From positions 1,364,001 to 1,428,000 of the forward strand of contig OY752141.1 of the NCBI GenBank assembly GCA_963573315.1: a DNA stretch of 64,000 nt, given 5' to 3'. The stretch comes from Entomortierella parvispora (taxonomy: Eukaryota > Mortierellomycota > Mortierellomycetes > Mortierellales > Mortierellaceae). Shown here in pieces: positions 11,801 through 23,984 of this stretch (its first letter is position 1; each line of letters opens with the position of its first letter). The translations under genes and the position numbers were made by a program. The notes beneath the pieces are model-generated. The model saw nothing but the letters and a program-made list of their open reading frames with translations. It searched no databases and was not told where the DNA came from.

Positions 11801-14800
11801 TGCGGCAAAAAGGGATGTGTGCCTACTGCTGGCGATGATGTATGCGGCTCTTGCCTCTGTCAGGATGGTGATCCAACCTGTGGATCTGTCTTTGGACCTG
11901 AATGCAAGTTGGACCCCAATACGGTGTACAAGTGCACTGAAGCTGGCTCCGCTCCGACAGCTGAAAAGGTCTGCGAGGCTCAGTGCGTCGAGAAGGAAGG
12001 CCCGGATGAGTGCGGCCCTAACGAACACGAATGCAAGTGCAAGGACAATCACGCCGTCTGCGGCTCCGAGTTTCCCGCCAGATGCAACTATGACCGTGAT
12101 TCGCTCTACAAGTGTTCCGGGAAAGGCAGCGAGGCAACAAATCCCGAAGTCTGCTCCTATGGGCCATGCCTGGTCCTTGATGGTGACGACAAATGTACGC
12201 CTGCGCCTGACCCTTGTCTCTGCAAAGGGACAAAGAAGGCCGTTTGCGGCAAGAGTTTCGATGACGTGTGTCGTCTTGATGACAACACGCTGTATGAGTG
12301 CTCTTCCGTAGGAGCTAGACCAAAGCCGATAGTAAAGTGCGAGCTGGGATGCGAGGAAGGAAGAGGAGACTCGGATGACCGCTGCAAGGATCCATGTGTT
12401 TGTCCTGCAAGCGGCAAGGAAAAGCTTTGTGGATCGGAGTTTCCAGTGGAATGTAAGGCTGACAAAAACACTATCTACTACTGCCCCAACGGCGAAGGAT
12501 CAAAGCCGTCGATCATCGGACGCTGCAAACCAGGCCTTGAGTGTATCCGAAAGGAAGATCTGGATGATGCCAACTGTGGCAGCAACAATTGTGAATGCAA
12601 TGGAGACAAGGAAGTCTGCTCTGACTCTTTCCCTCTGCACTGCGGATTGGATCCCAACACCATCTACAAGTGCACTCCAAAAGGCAAATATCTAAAGGTC
12701 GCCTCCTGCAAAGAAGGAGAAACCTGCATCGCTGTCACAGATGGAGCTGTCTGCCGACCCGATGACTGCAAGTGTGTCAGCGACGGTATTGTCTGTGGCG
12801 ATGCATTCCCAGCCAAGTGTGACCTCAAAATCAACTCATTGTATGATTGCAAGAAAGGAAAGAATCCAATATTCAAGTCTGAGTGTAGTCATCCAGGTCG
12901 CTGCTTCGCTTCCAAGGCCTCCTTTTCTGCTGCATCAGTTTTTAAGGCCACTGCCGACGATAAGTGTGTCGATGGCTGTGCCTGTGGTGATAAGGGAATC
13001 GTAAGTTTACGGATATCAATCCTAGGAGAGGGTCGAGCGATTGAGGAAAATCCATCTGATATTTTTTTCTGATTTTTATTTTGGTCTTAGGCATGCACGT
13101 CAACGTTCCCTCCAGAGTGCAACCTACCGGCCAACGCGATCGTGGAGTGCTCTGGATCTGGAGCCGAGCCTACAAATCCGCAGATTTGTAAGGACGGTCA
13201 CTGCATCGTGAGCAACGGTAATAACAGATGCAGCAACGACAAGTGCACCTGCCCTGGTGACACTCCTGTCTGCGGGTTCGAGCTTCCAAAGGAATGCAAC
13301 GCTAAACCCAACATCATCTACCACTGCCCCGGAGGCAAAGGCACAGAGCCTGAGGAGCTCTCAAAGTGCAAGCCTGGAACCATTTGTACCAACAACGATG
13401 ATCCTGTTAAGGGAACCTGTGGTGTGGAGAACTGCGAGTGTTTCGGTGACCATGAAGTCTGCTCTTCTGTATTCCCCGATTCTTGTGGATATAACAGGAA
13501 CACCATCTACAAGTGCACCCCATCTGGAAAGCCAGAGAAGAAGAAGGATTGCAACGACAATGAATCCTGTGTCACTTTGTCCGATGGCGTGACTTGCGCT
13601 AACAACGACTGCAATTGTCCGACCGATGGAGATGTATGTGGTGCAGTCTTCCCGTACCACTGCAGAATCCCCTCTGGTGAAATTTATTCCTGCATCAAAG
13701 GCGAAGCACCCGTTCCTAAGGAAGAGTGCAGTACTAGGGAATGCATCACATTCAAACACTCCTCAATGGCGACAGCTGCATCGGTTTTCCAAGAGGATAC
13801 AGCCGAAGACAAGTGTGTCCAGGATGAATGCAAGTGCCAGGAAAAGAAGCTCATCTGTGGGTCGACCTTCCCCGAGGAATGCAAGTTCTCCAAGGATGCC
13901 CTCTACGAATGCTCTGCGATTGGTGAAACTCCGCGAGAGATAGAAATGTGCGAGGTCGACAAGTGCATCATATCCGCTGGAGATAACAGGTGTCATGGAG
14001 GCCCCTGTGCCTGCAAGGACTCCGACTTGACCTGTGGCTCTGCCTTCCCACCCGAGTGCAACTTGGATCCTAAGATCCTATACAGCTGTTCTACAGTCGG
14101 CTCCAAGCCAACTGTCGGAATGATCTGCCATTTGCAGTGCATCGAGCAGGAAGGGCCTGATCACTGCTCTCCAGAGGGACCAGAGAAATGCCTGTGCAAA
14201 GACGACTACGATATCTGTGGTTCCGTATTTCCCTCGTATTGCAAACGCGATTATGATACGCTCTACAAGTGCTCCGGCAATGGCACCATTCCATCAGACC
14301 CAAAGCCCTGCTCCCACGGTCTGTGCTTGGTCCAAGAAGGAAACGACAAGTGTGGAGACCTGTGTGTCTGCCGAGAAGTTAAGGAATCCGTTTGTGGCAA
14401 GAACTTCGACATATCATGCAGACTCGATGATGCAACGCTCTATGAGTGTCCTTTCATTGGAGCCACCCCAAAGCCAATTGAGAAGTGTAAAGCAGGATGT
14501 GAGGAAGGGGGAGAAGACTCTGGCGATGTTTGCAAGGATCCATGCTTCTGTCCTACATCAGGCGAGAAGAGGGTTTGCGGTTCGGAACTCCCTACGGAGT
14601 GCAGAGCTGACAAGAACGCTATCTATCTCTGCCCTGGTGGAGACAAATCCAAGCCATCATTGATCGGTCACTGTATGCCTGGTGTGGAGTGTGTCCGTGA
14701 ACGTCCTTCGGATAATGCCTACTGTGGGAGCCACCATTGCGACTGTGTTGGCAACAATGAAGTATGCTCCAACTTCTTTCCTTCGAAGTGTGAGTTGGAG

Positions 14801-17800
14801 CCCAACACCGTGTACAAGTGCACTCCGACTGGCAAGCACGAGAAGGTCATTTCCTGCAATGCAGGAGAGGTATGCATCACTGTCTCAGACGGATCCATTT
14901 GTCGAATCGACAATTGTAAATGTCTTAGTGATGATCCTACCTGCGGCGAGGCATTCCCTCCCAGATGCAACATCCCAACAGATGCACTCTATGACTGCAA
15001 GAAAGGAGAGAATCCTGTCCTCAAGTCCGCATGTCCTCAGCCTGGGCGATGTTCAGCTTCCAAGAGTTCTATTTCGGCTGCTGCGGTTTTCAAGGCCACT
15101 GCGGAAGATAAGTGTGTTGACGGTTGCACTTGCGAGGCAAAGGAAACGGTAAAAGATTGTGTCTTGATTTGATTGCACTTGTGGTCCAATTGCCGGGGAA
15201 ACGTTTCGTCCGATTATTAACGTATAACATATCTACAACTATGGCAGGTTTGTGCGTGGACGTTCCCGCCACAATGCAATCTGCCCGCAAACTCGCTTGT
15301 TGAGTGCTCTGGGCCTGGTGCCAAACCTAGCAATCCACAGATTTGCGAGAACGATGCCTGTCTTGTCAACATTGGAGATGACAGGTGTAGTAACGACAAA
15401 TGCACCTGCATGCGCAGCGGCCTTATTTGTGGATCTGAGCTCCCAGCAGAGTGCAACCCCCACCCCAACACGATCTATAGTTGCGCTGGCCAAGGCTCCA
15501 GGCCGGAAGCGCTCTCCGAGTGTAGCCCAGGAACCGACTGCATTCCAAGGGAGGGAAATCCCGGTGCTGTCTGCGGCTCAAAGAAGTGTGATTGCTACGG
15601 TGATAACACGGTGTGCTCTGACTCTTTCCCTGAAACTTGTGGCCTTGACAAAAACTCCGTCTACCATTGCACCCAGTCCGGCAGAGCGCAGAAGGTGGAG
15701 GACTGCAAGAAGGGCCAGTGCGTGCAACTGGCAGATGGCGCTATTTGTAGAATCGACAAGTGCAAGTGCCCAGTTGATGGTGATGTCTGTGGCGTAGTAT
15801 TCCCTCTGGACTGCAATATCCCCACTGGCAATATTTACACCTGTATCGAGGGTGAGGATCCAATTCTCAAAGAGGAGTGTCCTTTAGGGTGTATTGGCAC
15901 TTTGAAGTCTGTCCGCAGCATGATATCTGCCAAGTCGGTCTTTGAAGCGACTGACGTAAAAGAAGACAAGTGCACCAAGGACCCATGCAGGTGTGTTAGC
16001 AAGGGTATCATCTGCGGATCAGGCTTTCCCGAGAAGTGCGGGTATGACAAGGATACCTTGTTTGAGTGCGAAGGCCCGGAGGCATTCCCGATAGAGAAGG
16101 AGAAGTGCGCGAAAGACAAATGCATTAACTTTGTTGGCGATAGCCGCTGCGACAAATGTCTCTGTCCTGCGGGCAGTGCAAGCAAGGTTTGCGGATCAAA
16201 ACTTCCCCAAGAATGTAATGCCGACAAAAATACTGTTTACGACTGCTCTGCTGGCCCCAATACCACACCAAAGCCAGTGGGTGCATGCAAGCCTGGTGTC
16301 GAGTGTGTCGAGGGCACTGGTTCTAAGGACGCTGTTTGCGGTTCTCTAAGTTGTGATTGCTCTGGAACCATGGAGGTCAGCTCTAACTCCTTCCCGGAGA
16401 AGTGCGGTTTGGATCCAAACACTATCTATAAGTGCTCTTCATCCGGCCGCCCCATCAAAGTCATTTCCTGCAAAGAAGGCGAAACCAGTATTACAGTAGC
16501 AGACGGAGCTGTCTGCCGACCCGATGACTGCAAGTGTGTCAGCGACGGTATTGTCTGTGGCGATGCATTCCCAGCCAAGTGCAACCTCAAGACTAACACA
16601 TTGTACGACTGCAAGACGGGAGAGGATCCACTAATCAGGTCTGAGTGCAAGCCGGGCCGCTGCTTCGCTTCCAAGGCCTCCTTTTCTGCTGAATCAGTTT
16701 TTAAGGCCACTGCCGACGATAAGTGTGTCGATGGCTGTGCCTGTGGCGATAGGGGCATTGTAAGTTTACCGATATCAATCCTAGGAAGGGTCGAGCGATT
16801 AAGGAAAATCCATCTGATATTTTTTTTCTGAATTTATTTTGGCCCTAGGCGTGCACATCAACGTTCCCTCCAGAGTGTAATCTGCCTGCAGACTCGACTG
16901 TGGAATGCTCTGGACCTGGCGCTTTGCCCACGAACCCTCAAAAATGTGAGAATGGCGCCTGTCTTGTGAACGTCGGCGATGACAAGTGTAGCAACCTCAA
17001 ATGCACCTGTCCTGATAATGTTCCCGTATGCGGTTCCGGCCTTCCAAAGGAATGCAACGCGAAGAGCAACACAATCTACTATTGTCCCGGAGGCGTGGGT
17101 ACTGAGCCTGAGGAGCTCACTGAGTGCAAGCCAGGTACTATCTGCAACGAGAAACACCCTCCAATTGGGGCCGCCTGCGGTGGGGAAGATTGTGAGTGTC
17201 TCGGCGACGATGAAGTATGTTCTGAGGTCTTTCCAGACTTTTGCAAATTCGAGAAAAACACCATCTATCAGTGCACTCGGACTGGCCAACCTCAGAAGAA
17301 GAGGACCTGTGGAGACGATGAAGCCTGTGTCACGCTTTCGGATGGCGCAATCTGCACCAAAGACGACTGCAAGTGTCACACTCTCGGCACGGTGTGTGGT
17401 AGTGTCTTCCCCCAAAGTTGCAAGATCCCCACTGGTGCAATCTACCACTGCTCCCCGGGCCAGATCCCTATTCTTGTGAAGGACTGTGGCGTTGGCGGAT
17501 GCGTTTCAACCAAGCAAAACTTAATAGCATTCGCAGTGGTCTTCCAAGAAGCTGCAGCCTTTGACGCGTGTGTCGAAGATCCCTGCAAGTGCCAGGAGGA
17601 GAAGCTGATATGTGGAGGAACTTTCCCTAAGGAGTGCAATTTCCCTCAGAACACTCTTTACGAATGTTCTGGTAATGGCGCAACTCCGATAGAGAAGGAG
17701 ATATGTGAGGAGGGCAATAGATGCATCATCACAGCTGGCGACAACAAATGCAAGAACGACAAGTGCATATGTCCGACAGGAGGCTCTAACCAAATCTGTG

Positions 17801-20800
17801 GATCGCAGCTTCCTGAGGAATGCAAGGCAAATGCGAACAGTGTCTATGACTGCTCGGCAGGCGGCGGTACCAGGCCTGTTGATATTGGCTATTGCCCGCC
17901 AGGAGTTGAGTGTGTGGATGGAGCCGGTTCTAAAGATGCCAGATGCGGTGCCTACAGTTGTGAGTGCCCTGGTGACTTGGTGGTGTGCTCCAATGCCTTC
18001 ACCGACAAATGCGGACTGCAGCCCAACACAATCTACAAGTGCACTGCAAGTGGTAAGCCTGCGAAGGTCATCTCCTGCAATGAAGGGGAGACTTGTATCA
18101 CAGTCGCAGAGGGATCTATCTGTCGACCCGATGACTGCAAGTGCACCAGCGATGGTGTCGTATGTGGGGACGCCTTCCCAGCCAGGTGTAACCTCAAGAC
18201 CAGCTCATTATATGATTGCAAGAAAGGAGAGAATCCAATATTCAACTCTGAGTGTAGTCATCCAGGGCGCTGTACTTCTGCCCAGGTGTCCATGTCTGCA
18301 CAGGCTGTGTTCAAGGACACTGCTAACGACAGGTGTATCGACGGCTGTACTTGTGGCGACAGGGGCAAGGTAAGATAGGAACCGTCCTTCTCTGAACAGG
18401 CATTCACTATCCAAGTGCCTAATCGATATTTTTGTTTTTGTGTCATTTTTGGTGGCCATAGGCGTGTACATCGACTTTCCCTCCAGAGTGCAATTTGCCT
18501 TTGAATTCGATCGTGGATTGTTCTGGATCTGGTACTAAGCCTACGAACCCACAGCAATGCCAGAATGGAGCCTGTGTCGTTACTAACGGTGAGGACAGGT
18601 GCAGCAACAACAAGTGCACATGCCCTGGAGACACCCCGGTCTGTGGATCGGATCTTCCTGCAGAGTGCAACGCCAAGGCCAATACCATTTACAATTGCCC
18701 CAACGGCAAGGGTACCGAACCTGAGGAGCTTACTGTGTGTAAACCAGGCACAATCTGCAACAAGAAAGACGCCCCCATTGGTGCCTCCTGTGGCGGAAAG
18801 AACTGCGAGTGTCCTGGCGACAAGGAGGTCTGCTCAAATTCATTCCCCGACTCTTGCGGACTCGACAAGAACTCAATCTACCAGTGCACCTCATCCGGCA
18901 GGCCCATAAAGACAAAGATTTGCAAAGATGACGAGGCCTGTGTTGTCTTGTCTGACGGTGCGGTCTGTGTCAAGAACGACTGCAAGTGTCACACTGATGG
19001 GGAAGTCTGTGGCAGTGTCTTCCCTCAAAGTTGCCGGATCCCCACTGGAGAAATTTACTCCTGTATCAAGGGCGAGAAACCTGTTCTCACGAAAGATTGC
19101 GGTGTTGGGGGATGCATTTCAACCAAAGGCTCCTCAGTGGCAGCTGCCGCGGCAGCATTCCAAGACGCTGCGGCGCCAGATACGTGTGTCGAGGATCCGT
19201 GCAAGTGCCAGGAGAGGGGCGATGTGTGCGGTTCAACCTTCCCCGAGGAGTGCAGGCTACCCAAGGACACTCTTTACGAATGTTCTGGTAATGGTGCAAC
19301 TCCAACAGAGAAGGACCAGTGCGCCAAGGACATGTGCATCCCAACTGCTGGCGATGACAAATGCGACAAGTGTCTCTGTCCAACTGGAGGCTCTAACCAA
19401 ATTTGCGGATCGCAGCTTCCTGAGGAATGCAAGGCAAATTCAAACAGCATTTACGACTGCTCAGCAGGCGGTGGCACCAAACCTGTTAATATTGGCTATT
19501 GCCCGCCAGGAGTCGAGTGTGTGGATGGAGCCGGTTCTAAAGATGCCAGATGCGGTGCTTACAATTGTGATTGCCCTGGCGACTTGGTGGTGTGTTCCAG
19601 CGCCTTCACCGACAAATGCGGACTGCAGCCCAACACAATCTACAAGTGCACTGCAAGTGGTAAGCCTGCGAAGGTCATCTCCTGCAATGAAGGGGAGACT
19701 TGTATCACAGTCGCAGAGGGATCTATCTGTCGACCCGATGACTGCAAGTGCACCAGCGATGGTGTTGCCTGTGGCGATGCCTTCCCAGCCAGGTGTAACC
19801 TCAAGACCAGCTCACTGTATGACTGCAAAAAAGGGCAGGATCCAGTATTCAAGTCTGAGTGTAGTCATCCAGGGCGCTGTACTTCTACCCAAGCGTCCAT
19901 GTCTGCACAGGCTGTGTTCAAGGACACTGCTAACGACAGGTGTATCGACGGCTGTACTTGTGGCGACAGGGGCAAGGTAAGATAGGAACCGTCCTTCTCT
20001 GAACAGGCATTCACTATCCAAGTGCCTAATCGATATTTTTGTTTTTGTGTCATTTTTGGTGGCCATAGGCGTGTACATCGACTTTCCCTCCAGAGTGCAA
20101 TTTGCCTTTGAATTCGATCGTGGATTGTTCTGGATCTGGTACTAAGCCTACGAACCCACAGCAATGCCAGAATGGAGCCTGTGTCGTTACTAACGGTGAG
20201 GACAGGTGCAGCAACAACAAGTGCACATGCCCTGGAGACACCCCGGTCTGTGGATCGGATCTTCCTGCAGAGTGCAACGCCAAGGCCAATACCATTTACA
20301 ATTGCCCCAACGGCAAGGGTACCGAACCTGAGGAGCTTACTGTGTGTAAACCAGGCACAATCTGCAACAAGAAAGACGCCCCCATTGGTGCCTCCTGTGG
20401 CGGAAAGAACTGCGAGTGTCCTGGCGACAAGGAGGTCTGCTCAAATTCATTCCCCGACTCTTGCGGACTCGACAAGAACTCAATCTACCAGTGCACCTCA
20501 TCCGGCAGGCCCATAAAGACAAAGATTTGCAAAGATGACGAGGCCTGTGTTGTCTTGTCTGACGGTGCGGTCTGTGTCAAGAACGACTGCAAGTGTCACA
20601 CTGATGGGGAAGTCTGTGGTAGTGTCTTTCCTCAAAGTTGCCGGATCCCCACTGGAGAAATTTACTCCTGTATCAAGGGCGAGAAACCTGTTCTCACGAA
20701 AGATTGCGGTGTTGGGGGTTGCATTTCAACCAAAGGCTCTTCAGTGGCAGCAGCCGCGGCAGCATTCCAAGACGCTGCGGCGCCAGATACGTGTGTCGAG

Positions 20801-23397
20801 GATCCATGCAAGTGCCAGGAGAGAGGCGATGTGTGCGGTTCAACCTTCCCCGAGGAGTGCAGGCTACCCAAGGACACTCTTTATAGCTGCACTGGCAGGG
20901 ATGCGAGCCCGAAGGAGAAGACGGTCTGCATAACAAATGGATGTGTGCCTACTGCTGGCGATGATGTATGCGGCTCTTGCCTCTGTCAGGATGGTGATCC
21001 AACCTGTGGATCTGTCTTTGGACCTGAATGCAAGTTGGATCCCAACACACTGTACACTTGCTCTCAAACCGACGCCCTCCCTTCGTCTCCTACCAAATGT
21101 GTATGGGGTTGTGATGTCAAGGATGGACCAGACGAGTGTAACACCGACTGCCTGTGCAAGAATGGAGACGACGTCTGTGGGTCCACATTCCCAGCCAAGT
21201 GCGGCTACAAGTCTAACGCTCTCTACAAGTGCTCAGGTGCTCTTGCTGACCCTTCTGCTCCAGTCGACTGTGCTTGGGGCTGCGATGTCAAGGATGGACC
21301 AGACAAGTGCAACACCGACTGCCTGTGCAAGAATGGAGACGACGTCTGTGGGTCCACATTCCCAGTCAAGTGCGGCTACAAGTCTAACGCTCTCTACAAG
21401 TGCTCAGGTGCTCTTTCTGACCCTTTTGCTCCTGTCGACTGTGCTTGGGGCTGCGATGTCAAGGCTGGACCAGATGTGTGCAACGCGGACTGTCTGTGTA
21501 TGGATAAGGACGATGTCTGTGGATCAGTTTTCCCCGATAAATGTGGCTACCAGAAGGATTCGCTGTACAAGTGCGCTGGTAAATTTGCCGACCCTTCGTC
21601 TCCAACTTTGTGTAAATGGGGCTGTGATGTCAAACCTGGGTCAGACAAGTGTAACGCCGACTGCCTGTGTAAGGATGATGAAGACGTCTGCGGATCCGCG
21701 TTCCCTGCCAAATGCAACCTTCAACCCAATTCTCTCTACAAGTGTTCGGGCCCTCTTGCCGACCCTTCATCTCCGGTTGTTTGTACAAAGGAATGTGATG
21801 TCATAGCTGGCCCGGACAAGTGCAACGTCGACTGCCTGTGTAAGAATAACGAAGACGTCTGTGGATCTGAATTCCCCGCCAGATGCAAACTCCAGCCCAA
21901 CTCCCTCTACAAGTGTTCAGGCCCTCTTGCCGACCCTTCGTCTCCTGTTGTTTGCACAAAGGGATGTGATGTCCTAGTCGGCCCAGACAAGTGCGACACC
22001 GACTGCCTGTGTAAGAATAACGAAGACGTCTGTGGATCTGAATTCCCCGCCAGATGTAATCTTCAGCCCAACTCTCTCTACAAGTGTTCGGGTCCTCTTG
22101 CCGACCCTTCGTCTCCGGTCGTTTGTACAGGGGAATGTGATGTCATAGCGGGCCCAGACAAGTGCAACACCGACTGCCTGTGTAAGAATAACGAGGACGT
22201 CTGCGGATCCGTATTCCCCGCCAAATGCAACCTTCAGCCCAACTCTCTCTACAAGTGTTCCGGTCCTCTTGCCAACCCTTCGTCTCCGGTCGTTTGTACA
22301 AGGGAATGTGATGTCATAGCCGGCCCGGACAAGTGCAATGTCGATTGCCTGTGCAAGAATAACGAAGACGTTTGTGGATCTGAATTCCCCGCCAAATGCA
22401 ACCTCCAACCCAGCTCTCTATACAAGTGTTCAGGTGCTCTTGCAAATCCTTTGTCTCCGGTCGTTTGTCCAAAGGGCTGTGATGTCAAGCCTGGCCCAGA
22501 TAGTTGCAACACAGACTGCCTGTGCAAGGATGGAAATGATGTCTGTGGATCAGAGTTCCCAGACAAGTGTAACTTTAGGAAGGATTCCCTTTACAAGTGT
22601 TCAGGTGCTCTTGCTGATCCGTCCAGACCGGTGACTTGCACTTACGGACCCTGCCTGGTCATCGGGGACGGGAATGACATATGCACTCCCGATCCATGCC
22701 TCTGCACGGGTAGCAAGAAGTTTTGCAGCAATTCTCTTCCTTCGTTATGTGGCTTCTCCAACAATACCATCTTGGAATGCACGGGCAGTGGAGTTAGACC
22801 TCAGGTTGTGCAGGAATGCCCAGTCGCAGATACTTGTGTTGAGGATCCTGTCAAGGGCGTAATATGTAAATGCTTGCCGGCAGAGAGTGGACATATTATC
22901 AATCCATACTCTTCAAAATGTGTCGCAGTGCCAAGGCTTGCGGTGGTAAGTGGCAGCTAAAAATGTGAAAAAATGATGACTGACTGTCGTGACTTTATGA
23001 ATGCTAATGCCACTCACACTCTCCTACTTTCTTCATAAAATCGACGTGCACTCAGGGAGAAGGTGTTATTTTCATGAATTGTAGCAACCCATTGGCTTAC
23101 ACCGATTGGCGTCTGTCAGATGGCAGAATCAAGTCTCGGAATAATCAATTCTGCCTTGGTTATAAGCTGGGCAGTGGGTATGTAAACAACTATATGATTG
23201 TGCTGCGGTGCGACTCAAACGACCCAACCACGCTCGGGTGGTCTATCGTCAACAGATTGTCAATCAGGAGCGGAAAGGACAATCTATGCGTCGACATTGA
23301 AGGACCCATTTACGTTGACGGAAACCCCATCATTGCTTATCCTTGCCATGGAGGAGAAAATCAGCTGTGGACCCTGCCTTCAGGATGGGGATGCTAA
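8883..23397 (+). CDS. Giant secreted modular cysteine-rich protein with C-terminal ricin-B-type beta-trefoil
   Basis: Nine exons: 8883-9174, 9358-10847, 10943-13000, 13091-15148, 15248-16759, 16849-18369, 18462-19976, 20069-22945 and 23056-23397. They total 13,665 nt, or about 4,554 residues. Residues 1-28 form a signal peptide (hydrophobic LLMVVSAGSLALL). Next are His/Lys-rich stretches (KHHHHSRHKK; RQHRHKHSKNKH) with a LRKR possible Kex2 site. Then come about 68 modules of 55-70 residues, each with eight cysteines, with core C-x-C-x(5-8)-VCG-x-x-FP-x-x-C-x(4)-N-x-[IL]-Y-x-C. The last about 140 residues form three beta-trefoil lobes (YTDWRL, TLGWSI, NQLWTL), a QxW-type carbohydrate-binding fold. 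All introns from exon 2 to exon 8 are phase 0, short (about 90-100 nt), and fall inside a module. A role in the wall, adhesion or carbohydrate binding is inference. I do not recognise the module family. An alternative would be several adjacent genes, but the continuous frame across every intron argues for one. Confidence 0.85.
18370..20882 (+). repeat. Near-identical tandem duplication of an intron plus 5' exon part (period 1,607 bp)
   Basis: The segment 18,370 to about 19,275 recurs at 19,977 to about 20,882. It includes the whole 92-bp intron and the first four modules of the next exon. I see no difference over roughly the first 640 bases, then a few synonymous changes (for example GGCAGT against GGTAGT). 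Identity of the introns implies very recent duplication or gene conversion. Confidence 0.85.
20985..22665 (+). repeat. Tandem array of 171-bp (57-residue) cysteine modules
   Basis: Ten consecutive copies of a 171-bp unit within exon 8. The spacing of the ACGTCTGTGG core, for example 21,171 to 21,342, gives 171 exactly. Each unit encodes a module starting C-L-C-x-x-x-x-D-V-C-G-S and has the spacing C-x-C-x6-C-x7-C-x9-C-x12-C-x3-C-x8-C. Units 5-8 are the most alike. An eleventh, diverged module follows before the trefoil. Confidence 0.85.
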
Positions 23398-23984
23398 GCA
23401 TAGTTGCGGAGGATATTTGCCAGGAAGACATAGAGGAAGCGCTTACCTCCTCTTGTCAATAACAAGAAATGCCACTCAATAACACGAAATGTAATTCAAA
23501 AACTGACTACGAAGCTCAGAAAAGGCTGGGTTGAAATGATCCATGGATGCAACTTCCTCATTTTAAAGAGTTGATATGTGAGATAGGCAGGCATTCACTA
23601 TGGTGCTGGTGGCGTCAAAGGCTCCGTGTTTTTTACTGAGCATGATGGGCAACAGGACTCTTGCATTCTGCACTCCCTTGATCACAAGCGCACAAATGCG
23701 CTCAATCAAGCCTGTCTCCAGGTTGCTCTCTTCCATCGTACGCTCCTAAAGACGTTTTTTCTTTACCAGACAATGACGAATTACATGAAAGGTTCGCGTC
23801 GAGTAAATGGCAAGGGTGACCTTGTAGGTCGATTGCTTGGGCTACGGGCGATTGAAAAGCAAAGGATGTGCCTTGGCACCTTTATCCCCGTATTTAGCTC
23901 TCGCTATCTCAATCCAGGGAATCAAGGTCGTCTCCACAGCTGTTACGGCTGATTTGCAGAGGCAAAGTTTATTAGATATTAGAT
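23398..23984. other. Convergent intergenic region
   Basis: 3' flanks of the giant gene and of the first OPT gene. The left edge of the segmental duplication begins about 23,819 (matching 30,434). No gene supported. Confidence 0.5.

Noticed and set aside
11067-12311. Long shifted-frame ORFs (up to 414 codons) inside the cysteine-module exons
   Set aside because: They arise because Cys, Gly, Ser and Pro codons give few stops in the other frames. Their translations lack the conserved module and recur wherever the module repeats.
21000-22660. CRISPR-like regular repeats
   Set aside because: The 171-bp periodicity is a coding tandem repeat with no spacers, in a eukaryotic genome.
23056-23397. 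Ricin-like toxin
   Set aside because: Only the beta-trefoil sugar-binding fold is present. No ribosome-inactivating A chain or other catalytic toxin domain is visible, and the fold is common in harmless secreted enzymes and lectins.
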